DNA of 64,000 nt from Magnetovibrio sp. PR-2. GTDB lineage: Bacteria; Pseudomonadota; Alphaproteobacteria; Rhodospirillales; Magnetovibrionaceae. Positions 1-11,100 of this stretch are shown here, piece after piece. The first letter of the stretch is position 1. Each line of letters begins with the position of its first letter. Both the position numbers and the translations under genes were made by a program. Location of the stretch: positions 47,501 through 111,500 of the forward strand of contig NZ_JBAHUR010000005.1 in assembly GCF_036689815.1 (NCBI RefSeq), read 5' to 3'. The notes below the pieces were generated by a model. That model was not told the DNA's origin and did not search any database. It was given only the letters and a program-made list of their open reading frames with translations.

Positions 1-2404
<2,404 letters not shown>

Positions 2405-2646
2405 ATCTCTCCATGTGCAGGTGAAAACCTGCGAACCCTTTAATGGGAAGTGGACGATGTGTTCCAAGCGGAAAATAGAAAACTAAATATGCCCCTCAAG
2501 CGCCGGGCGGAAGCGAAGCTTCCTTGGCTTACGACCATTCGGTCGGCGGCCCTTGGCCTTGCCTCAGGACTTCGTCCTTCGGATTGGTGGCATATATAAA
2601 ATTGAGTGTTTGCTTTACGGCAAACAAACCTTTACCGATTTTGACG
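2405..2646 (+). other. 23S-5S transcribed spacer
   Basis: About 240 bases with no gene. The middle holds several perfect mini-hairpins, for example GGAAGCGAAGCTTCC at about 2509-2523 and GGACTTCGTCC at about 2568-2578. The same style of hairpin recurs around the tRNA. Function beyond rRNA processing is unknown. Confidence 0.6.
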
Positions 2647-2763
2647 ATCTGGTGGTTATGGCGAGAGTGAACCACCCGATCCCATCTCGAACTCGGCCGT
2701 GAAACCTCTTAGCGCTGATGGTACTGCATCTTAAGGTGTGGGAGAGTAAGTCGCCGCCAGATC
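2647..2763 (+). rRNA. rrf: 5S ribosomal RNA
   Basis: Complementary ends (ATCTGGTGG and CCGCCAGAT) close a 5S-sized RNA. The core CCCATCTCGAACTCGG is the conserved 5S loop region. It follows the 23S and precedes tRNA-fMet, the usual alphaproteobacterial rrn order. Confidence 0.93.
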
Positions 2764-2811
2764 TTCAAAGTCGGTAAAAGTTAAAAATCAAATATCTGAC
2801 ACACAGTATCG

Positions 2812-2847
2812 AAAACCCCGTCCCACCTCCATCGGGGCGGGGTTTTT
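2812..2847 (+). terminator. Intrinsic terminator after 5S rRNA
   Basis: AAAACCCCG and CGGGGTTTTT form a GC-rich stem that ends in a T run. It sits 50 bases after the 5S gene, so the tRNA-fMet downstream may need its own promoter or partial read-through. Confidence 0.75.
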
Positions 2848-2870
2848 ACTTCAAAGAACGCAACACATGA

Positions 2871-3002
2871 ACGCGGGGTGGAGCAGCCCCGTCCCGAAGG
2901 AGCGAAGCTCCGTGGGACAAACAGCGAAGGGCAAAGCCCGTAGCGAAAAAGCTCCCGGGCATAATAGCCCCGGTAAAACATTGACGCGGGGTGGAGCAGC
3001 CC
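2871..3002 (+). repeat. Two partial copies of the tRNA-fMet 5' end
   Basis: ACGCGGGGTGGAGCAGCCC occurs at 2871-2889 and 2984-3002, and again as the genuine tRNA start at 3078-3096. The first two copies run into unrelated, hairpin-rich sequence and have no anticodon or T arm, so they are not functional tRNAs. Spacings are 113 and 94 bases. They look like scars of repeated insertion or slippage within the 5' half of the tRNA gene. Confidence 0.8.
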
Positions 3003-3078
3003 GCCCGCGTTTGCAAAGCGCAGCGTCGCAACGCAAACAAAACAGGGCTACCGGGCTAACGCTCGGTTCTACATTTAA

Positions 3079-3153
<75 letters not shown>

Positions 3154-3155
<2 letters not shown>

Positions 3156-3193
3156 CTAAAAAAGGTCCACCTTGTGTGGGCCTTTTTTAGTGG
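3154..3193 (+). terminator. Intrinsic terminator after tRNA-fMet
   Basis: CACTAAAAAAGG and CCTTTTTTAGTG pair around a short loop immediately after the tRNA CCA end. The symmetrical A and T tracts would let it work in both directions, also ending transcription of the response-regulator gene that reads towards it. Confidence 0.85.
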
Positions 3194-3444
3194 CTTTCGA
3201 GGTCTAGGACTTGATCCTCGCAAGCCAGGCCTTAGCCTGGATTGCCAAGGTTCGTCACGAGGAGCGCACGCGACGAAGTCGACGGAGCAACGCGACGGTC
3301 CGCAGGAGCTTTGCTCCAAGGATGAAGGCAAAGCCTTCACAAATACGACCCCTGCAACCATTTTTACCGAACGTCGGTAAACATCAGGAACAGCCACATC
3401 ACTTGAGGCGGCTGCTTTTGTCGTGTTGGGATTGCTTTGCTTGC
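3194..3444. other. Intergenic stretch with a repeat shared with 19866-19902
   Basis: No gene is seen. Positions 3217-3253 match 19866-19902 in 34 of 37 bases (core CAGGCCTTAGCCTGGATTGC, itself containing the inverted repeat CAGGC-CTTA-GCCTG). The rest carries mini-hairpins such as GGAGCTTTGCTCC at about 3305. Both shared copies lie just downstream of a tRNA-fMet 3' end. Confidence 0.55.
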
Positions 3445-4644
3445 TCAGCCCCATTCCTTCAGCCAATCTTGGAGGTCTGGGCCCGGCAATGGGCGACAGA
3501 CGAAATACCCTTGGATCAAATCGATCCCTAGGCTTTCGACCAAATCCCAGTCTTCTTGATCCTCGACCCCCTCCGCAACGATGGTCATACCAAGTTTTTT
3601 GGCGAGCGTGACGCTGGATTCCAAGATGGAACGGGCCGTATCGTCATTGTGTGCGCCGTTCACAAAAGCGCGGTCGATTTTCAACTCGGTGAACGGAATG
3701 CGTTTCAGCTGCTCCATAGATGAATGACCGGTGCCAAAATCGTCAATGCTGAGCGCCAAACCTTTTAGTCTGAGGCGCGTCAGGATTTCCAACGGCTTGA
3801 CGATGTCTTGCATCAAACGGCTTTCGGTGACTTCCAAGACGACGTGGCTTGGGTTCATTCCGGCATGCTGGGCTGTTTCTATAATGAATTCCGGCAAGTC
3901 CAATCGGTTCAAGTTATCCACGGATAAGTTGACGGCGATCTTGATGTCGAGGCCGCTGGCGAGCCATGCTGCACCTTGATCCATGGCGACGTTGAGGACC
4001 GTGTTAGTCAGTTGGTCGATCAGGCCATTTTCTTCGGCGACAGAAATAAAGGCATCCGGGGGGATAAAGCCTTTGTCCGGGTCAATCCAGCGCACCAATG
4101 TTTCCACACCAATGAGTTCTTTGGTTTGGACCGACACCTTCGGTTGAAAATGCGCGGTGATTTTTCCACCGTCCAGCGCGGCTTTGAGTTCTTCCGGTAA
4201 GACTGTGATGCCGGGGCGCGGACCGTGCGTCTTGGCCTCGTGACTAAACTGATCGAGCAGTTTGGTAAGCTCCGGTGGTGTGATGGGCTTGGACAGGGCG
4301 CCTAAGATATTGAGGTTTTGGGCTTTGCCCAGTTCCTGTGCCGTTTCCAAAATGCGTTTATCTTCGCCACTGATCATTGCGATACCACCCTTGAACTCGC
4401 GTTCGACCAAGTGGCGCAAGAATTCGATCCCGTCCATTTCAGGCATGTTGAGATCACAGAGAACGATGTCCGGTGCACCATCCGCATCAATAGTTTGCAG
4501 GGCCGCTTTGCCGCCTTCAGCGGTGCGGATATTTTCTGCGCCTAAGCTTTTGAGAATGCGTTCAACCAACGTACGGATGAATTCTTCGTCATCAACGACA
4601 AGATATGAATAACCGGAAATGGCTGTTTTGAGAGTATCAGACAT
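3445..4644 (-). CDS. Receiver-EAL protein, cyclic-di-GMP phosphodiesterase
   Basis: A 399-residue cytoplasmic response regulator. The N-terminal receiver domain has the acidic pair at residues 18-19 and the phospho-accepting Asp64 in LCDLNMPEMDG. From about residue 155 follows an EAL domain. The signature is ETLVRW rather than EALLRW, but the metal and catalytic residues look present: Asn in NLSVDNLN, Glu in EVTES, DDFGTG, the Lys of ELKIDRAF, Glu in VAEGVED, and QGY. I infer phosphorylation-controlled hydrolysis of c-di-GMP. It lies 8 bases downstream of a single-domain receiver and follows the giant hybrid kinase, all on one strand, so it is the likely output of that system. Confidence 0.92.
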   Translation of the reverse strand: MSDTLKTAISGYSYLVVDDEEFIRTLVERILKSLGAENIRTAEGGKAALQTIDADGAPDIVLCDLNMPEMDGIEFLRHLVEREFKGGIAMISGEDKRILETAQELGKAQNLNILGALSKPITPPELTKLLDQFSHEAKTHGPRPGITVLPEELKAALDGGKITAHFQPKVSVQTKELIGVETLVRWIDPDKGFIPPDAFISVAEENGLIDQLTNTVLNVAMDQGAAWLASGLDIKIAVNLSVDNLNRLDLPEFIIETAQHAGMNPSHVVLEVTESRLMQDIVKPLEILTRLRLKGLALSIDDFGTGHSSMEQLKRIPFTELKIDRAFVNGAHNDDTARSILESSVTLAKKLGMTIVAEGVEDQEDWDLVESLGIDLIQGYFVCRPLPGPDLQDWLKEWG

Positions 4645-4652
4645 GAAATATC

Positions 4653-5087
4653 CTATCCGTTTGGAATGAGCGCGGGATCAATCATTGGCGCGGTCAGTGC
4701 ATGTTTAAGTTTTTTATCCAACATGGTTTTGGAAACCGGTTTAACCAAAAACCCGTGAATGCCAAGCTTTGCGGCCTGGATAATATTGTCACGGTTGGAA
4801 TGCCCCGTCAGGACCACAATGGGAATTTTTTTGTTGGGAACCTCTTGTGCGTTTCGCACAAATTTTAAAAATTCGAAGCCGCCGACGTTGGGCATTTCCA
4901 AATCCAAAATGATGGCCGCTATGGGCGGGGTGGCACTCAGCAATGCTTTGGAGGCTTCTACACCGTCGGCGGCCTGGGTGATCTTTTGATAGCCCATTTC
5001 ATTGAGCATGCGCATCACCAGCGAGCGAATGAACGCTTCGTCGTCCACCAGTAAAATAGGAAGGTTTGATAAGTCCAATGTCGTCAT
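4653..5087 (-). CDS. CheY-like single-domain response regulator
   Basis: 144 residues made of one receiver domain: acidic residues in VDDE near 15-17, Asp62 in LDLEMPN, Thr in VLTGH and Lys in VKPV. No output domain is attached. It sits 21 bases after the kinase gene and 8 before the receiver-EAL gene, so it probably belongs to the same operon. It may shuttle phosphate from the kinase HPt domain, or act through a protein partner as CheY does. Which role applies cannot be read from sequence. Confidence 0.88.
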   Translation of the reverse strand: MTTLDLSNLPILLVDDEAFIRSLVMRMLNEMGYQKITQAADGVEASKALLSATPPIAAIILDLEMPNVGGFEFLKFVRNAQEVPNKKIPIVVLTGHSNRDNIIQAAKLGIHGFLVKPVSKTMLDKKLKHALTAPMIDPALIPNG

Positions 5088-5108
5088 GGTTTTGATCCGC
5101 TTGTATCC

Positions 5109-8100
5109 TTATAGGTTTTCAATATATGCGGTGACGTCGGCCACAATGCCGGCCAAGCTGGGATGAAGCTCTTCGATACGGCCCCAATCACCACCTTTGC
5201 CGGCCGTTTCCAACTCTAAACACAGGTCAGCCAAAGAGTGTGCGCCGACAGCACGTGACGATGATTTGAGCTTGTGTGCTGCAGCCCCGATTTCAGATGG
5301 GTTCTTCGCTTCAAATGCAGCATCGATTTCACCTTTGATGACGCGGGCAGGCTCGACAAAGTCTTTCAAGATGCCATTGATCAAATCATCATCATCACCG
5401 AAGGTGTCGCGCAAGTAGCTTGGATCGACAATGGCTGTTTCTGTGTCTTGGCTGTCCATGTTTTGCTCCTCGGCTTGGGCCTCTTCGGCTTCATGGGTTT
5501 CAGGTGCGATTGCGACACTTGCGTCTCCCGACGCCGCCGGCATCCATTTGGCCAAAGTACGTTTCAGTTTCGCCATCTCCAACGGTTTAGAGAGGTAATC
5601 ATCCATCCCTGCCGACAAGCAACGGTCCGCTTCGCCTTGCAATGCGTTGGCCGTGATGGCGACGATGGGGGTGTGATCGATCCCGCCGTCCTCTTCTTCC
5701 AGCTTGCGGATAGCCCCGGTCATTTCATAACCATCCATGTTTGGCATGTGGCAATCCGTCAAGATCAGGCTGTACCGGCCACGCTGCCAGCCTTGCAGGC
5801 CTTCGGCCCCATCTTCATAAATCTCACAGGCATAACCCAACGAATTGAGTTGACGCTTGATCACGTCTTGGTTGGTGGGGTTGTCTTCTGCGATCATGAT
5901 TAGGCGACCAAGGGCAGCGGCTTCGTCGGGGGTTGGGGCTTTGCCGGCACCGGCTGTGAGTTTTTCGTGGGTGTCTTCCACATCCGGGCTGGCACGGCCA
6001 CTGGCGACCCCGAGACCGCGCATGAACGAGGAGCGCTTCATCGGGTTGGCATCGACCACCACCATGTCTGGGGTGATCATGCCTTTTTTGGTTTTGCGTT
6101 CTGCCGTCAGAATGACGTAGCGCAGGTCTTTGGTCTGATCGTTTTGGCGCAAAATGTTGATGATCATATCGACCATGGAGCGTTCAGCCTCGACCCCAAA
6201 GACAACGATGTTAAAGGGTTTGCCAGCCTCGGCTGCGCCGACCACGGCTTGCTCGATATCGAACAATTCGCTGACGCTGTCGTAGGTACCGTCCCGTCCC
6301 GTGATGTAGGGCGGGATGTGTTCGAAAAAATGTTCGTCATTGCTGACCAACAAGATATGTAGACCGTCCAAGCTGGGCTCATCAGCGGGCGGATTGTAGT
6401 CGAAGTTCACTTCGAACGGTAAGGTGACGGTAAAGGTCGAACCTTGGCCTTCTACGCTGGTGACCGCAACCTCGCCGCCCATGATGTCGCTCAAGCTTTT
6501 GCAAATGGATAAGCCTAAGCCCGTACCGCCGAAGCGTCGTGTGGTGGAACTTTCTGCCTGGGTGAAGGGTTTGAACAAATTGTTTACCGCGTTTTGCGAC
6601 ATGCCGATGCCGTTATCAATGATGGAAAATTTGACGTTGGCAACACCGTCTGTGATCTCGCCCACCAAGTCAGCACGTAATTTCACCAGACCTTGATGGT
6701 CGTCTGTGGTTTCGGTGAACTTGATGGCATTCCCCAACAAATTGAACATAACTTGGCGCAAGCGCACTTGATCGCTCATGACCCAGTGCGGGATGGCCGG
6801 GTCAATAAAGTTCATAAACCGGACTTTTTTCGCGCTGGCGTTGGGGACCAAGGTTTCCGATACGCCTTCAGCCACATCGCGGATGGAAATGGGCACGGAT
6901 TCGATTTGCAGTTTACCCGCTTCGATTTTGGAGAAGTCCAAGATGTCGTTGATGATCTGCAACAACGCAAAAGCACTGTCGCGCACAGTCTTCATCATTT
7001 GGCGCTGTTCGGTGTCCAGGCGGGTTTCGCGCAGCAGATCTATCATGCCCACGACGCCGTTCATAGGCGTGCGGATTTCGTGGCTCATGGCTGCCAAGAA
7101 CGAAGACTTCGCGCGTGTCGCACTTTCCGCCTTTTCTTTGGAGAGCATCAGTTCGACTTCCATGCGCTTGCGTTCGGTAATGTCGGTCGACATGCCGCAC
7201 AGCCCATCCACTTTTCCACTCACATCGAATAATGGAACTTTAAGGCTTAGGAAGGTCCGGTTGCCCATTTCGCCTTCGACGGTTTCTTCGAACTCTTGTG
7301 GGGCTTTGCTTGCCATGATTTTTACGTCGTTAGCAATGAGATCTTTGGCTATATCATCTGGGAAGACGTCAAAATCTGTTTTGCCAATGGTTTCATCACG
7401 CGACATTCCCGTGAGCTGTTCCCACTCCTTGTTCACTAATGTATAGCGCCCTCCGGCGTCTTTGGCGAAGATGACGGCGGTGGAATTGTCGATGACGCTG
7501 TCCAACAATTGCTGGCTTTCACGCAAGGTCTCTTCGGCTTCCTTGCGTTCGGTAATGTCGCGGATCGACCCGGTAAAGATGCGCCGTCCATTGGCTTCGG
7601 CTTCACCCACGGCCAGCTCCAACGGGAAGACCGAACCATCTTTGCGTTTGCCTTCGACTTCGCGGTTGGTGCCCAGAATTTTTCGCTCACCTGTGAGGAA
7701 ATAGTTCTGCAAATAACCGTCGTGCTCACTGTGATAGGGCTCGGGCATCAACATGTTGAGGTTTTGACCCAGAACCTCTTCTTCGGACCAACCGAAGATA
7801 CGCTCAGCCGCCGGGCTGAAGCTTTCAATGGTGCCGGCCTCGCTGATGACAATGATGCCATCGGCTGCATTTTCAAAGATGGACCGGATACGGCTTTCGT
7901 TGGCCCGAAGAGCTTCTTCGGCTTGTTTACGCTTGGTGATGTCGCTGACCGAACCACTGGTGCGGTACGCCTTGCCGTTTTCATCACGCAAAGATTTGCC
8001 CCGCGCACGGAACCACATGAATTGGCCGTTGCGCGTGATCATGCGGTATTCGATATCGTAAGGAACGTCTTTGTCCAGGTGATCGATAAACGCTTGGGTC

Positions 8101-11100
8101 GCGCGTTGCAGGTCATCGGGATGGACCAGCTCTTGCCATGTGTCCAGCGTGAAGGTCAAATCACCTTCATCGAAACCGAGCATTTCTGTGAAGCGCGGGG
8201 AGAACCAGTTTTCGCCCGTGCGTGCATCGTATTCCCACAGCCCGTCGCCGCTGCCCCGCGTGGTCAGCTCGAAACGTTCTTGGCTTTCACGAAGCGCTTC
8301 TTCAGCATGCTTGCGTTCGGTCACGTCACTGAACGTCACCACCGCACCCAGCAGCTCCTCACCTTTGCGAATGGGTGTGGAGGTATACTCCACCGGGAAA
8401 CATGTGCCGTCTTGACGCCACAGAACTTCGTCTTCAACCCTATGGATTTCGCCATCGGTGAAGGCCTTGCGCATATAACAGTCTTCAATGGGGTACGCGT
8501 CGCCGTTCGCGTGGGTGTGGTGAATCAGAGTATGAATGGACTGACCAATGAGATCCTCGGGTGAGAAACCCAACATTTGACACGCCGCACGGTTCACAAA
8601 CGTGGTGGTGCCGTCGACGTCCAATCCAAACACACCTTCACCGGCGGATTCCAAAATTAGGCGGTTGTGCTCTTCCGCCTCACGGATGGCTTCTTCGGCA
8701 AGCTTACGGTCGGTGATGTCCATGACGGTGCCGACCATGCGCGTTGGCGTACCGTCGTCGGCATAGTCCACCGTTGCACCTTTTGACGTCATCCAGCGAA
8801 TATCACCGCTTTTGGTCACGGCCCGGTATTCGACTTCGTACGTGTTGAGTTGGCCATGACGGTAATTATGACCTGTGTCCAAAACGGTTTGTAGATCGTC
8901 TGGATGAATGGATATGTGCCACAGATCTTGAACGTTTTCGACCTCTTCACGTGTGTAGCCCAACATTTCCAAGTAGCGATCGTTGACCACCGTCTCACGG
9001 TTGACGAGATCAACGTCCCAAGAGCCCAAATCGCCGCCTTTCAGGGCCAAGTCAAAGCGTTCGCCACTACGTTTGAGCTCTTCTTCATTGCGCTTCATGT
9101 TGGTGATGTCGTTGAACACCACTACAGTGTCACCATTTTCAGTGCGGCGATTGCGGAACTCCAACACGCGCCCGGTGGGGGCGGTTATGACGATGGATGT
9201 GTATTTGCCTTCACGAAGGCTTTCAAGGCGGTCTTGCACGGCAGTATCGATGTCATCAATTGGCCCGTAATCACCGCGTTCAGACATAAAGCGAATGACG
9301 GCCTCTACCGGATAGCCCGGCTGGATCAACTCACCGGGTAAGTCCAGCGCCGTTTGATAGTAGCTGTTGGAAATGATGTAATTCATATCCTTGTCGAGCA
9401 CATACAGCCCGTTGGACATGTTATCCATGGCCAGGGTTAACTGGTCCGTGGCCGAAGCCAATTCTTGGGTGCGGTCATGGACGCGGTCTTCCAACTCTTC
9501 TTTCGCTTGCAGCAACGACCCACTGGCGCGTTCGCCCAAGGCCAACGTGAACAAGGTTGCACCGGCAGACAGTGTAAGCGTCAGACCTAAGATCGTAATT
9601 AAGGTGTAGCCTAAGGTTTCGACAGGACCGTGTGCTTCGTGGGCATCAATTTCCGTGGTGATACCGATGTTGAGCTCATCATCCCATTTCCACGCACCGT
9701 AGACTTCGATGCCACGATAGTCTTCATAGCCCGACACATTCACACCGTTCCGGCCCGACAAGGCGCTGTCTGCCATGGCGGTCAACGCCCGTGCATCACT
9801 GTTGCGCTTGGTCTTCGCGGGAACACGGATGAGGGTGTGCATGGCGCTGGGAAGTCCCTTGGCCAGCAACCCCATTTCCACGAGTTGGTCGTCAAAGCGC
9901 GAGCCGGAAATCATCATGGCTGTGTCGCTGAAGGCGTAACTTTCACCCGTTTCACCGACGTTACCGGTTTGCATGATACGGGTGAAATCTCCGCTCGGGT
10001 CAATGCGCTTCGTCACAACCGCCAGCACAGATCCGTCTATGTCGACGATGGGCGCTGCAAAAAACATGGTCATCGGTTTTTTGTCATTGCGCTGCGAACC
10101 GCTCAAATGAACATCGGACTGGATCGGAGAAACAAAGCTCGGTTGTCCGGCGACAACGCGTTTGAACACGTTCGGTTTTGTCTGCGCGATCAAGTTTTGT
10201 GAGCCTAAATTTTCATCGCGCATCGATCCGATGGAACGGCCATCTTTGGTGATGATGAAAAAGCCCTGCGCGCCCCTCATATGATCGACATCGCGGAAAT
10301 AACGGCGCATGTCTTCAAGTTCGGCCGATGATTTCAAGGCTTGTTTGTCGACGGGAACGGTGAGCAGTTTTTTGGTCAGGCTCACCAGTTGTTGATCGTG
10401 ACCCAGAAGAGAGATGTTGTCCTTTTCATCTTCGACCCAAATGCGCAGACGTTCGTCGGTACTGTTGAGCACGGTCTGAAGGTTCACACCGACCACATTC
10501 AAAATTCGGCCCCGGTTGTAGTCGTAGGCCAGCCACGTCACGGCGGACACGAATACCACCAACAGGCCTAAGCTGGTCATGATCAGCATGCGAAAGCGGC
10601 GCGAACCCATTTGCAAAGCTAGGCCTTCGGTCTTTTGCGAGCGCATCAACAAACGCACACCCAGGGCAATGGCCGCGAACAACAGAACCGTTGCCCCCAA
10701 CAACATCCAAAAACTCAGTGTGGATTGCTCGGTCGTCACATCCACGTTGTTGGATGCATTGATCAAAGCATTGTCGAGGGAAATCCATTGCGATTGCAGT
10801 TCACGGTGTTCGTCTGCCGAAATCGAATTGAGGCCCTTTTGCAAGATGCTTTGCAAAACCGGCCAGTCGTCGCGAGAAAAGAGGTGGATCGGCGAAGCGT
10901 CGAAGGACCTTTGATTGATGCCCTTCAGGCCGACGATGGCGTTTTCGCGCAGAGCCTGTTCAACCACGATCTGCGCTTCGAGCAGGGCATCCGCATCCCC
11001 GTTCAACACCGCGTTGATGGACCCTGCCAAATCTTTTGTCTCAAGGATTTGGGCGTCGGGGAAGCGTTCGCGCAACATCGGAATGGTGCCATACCCCTTA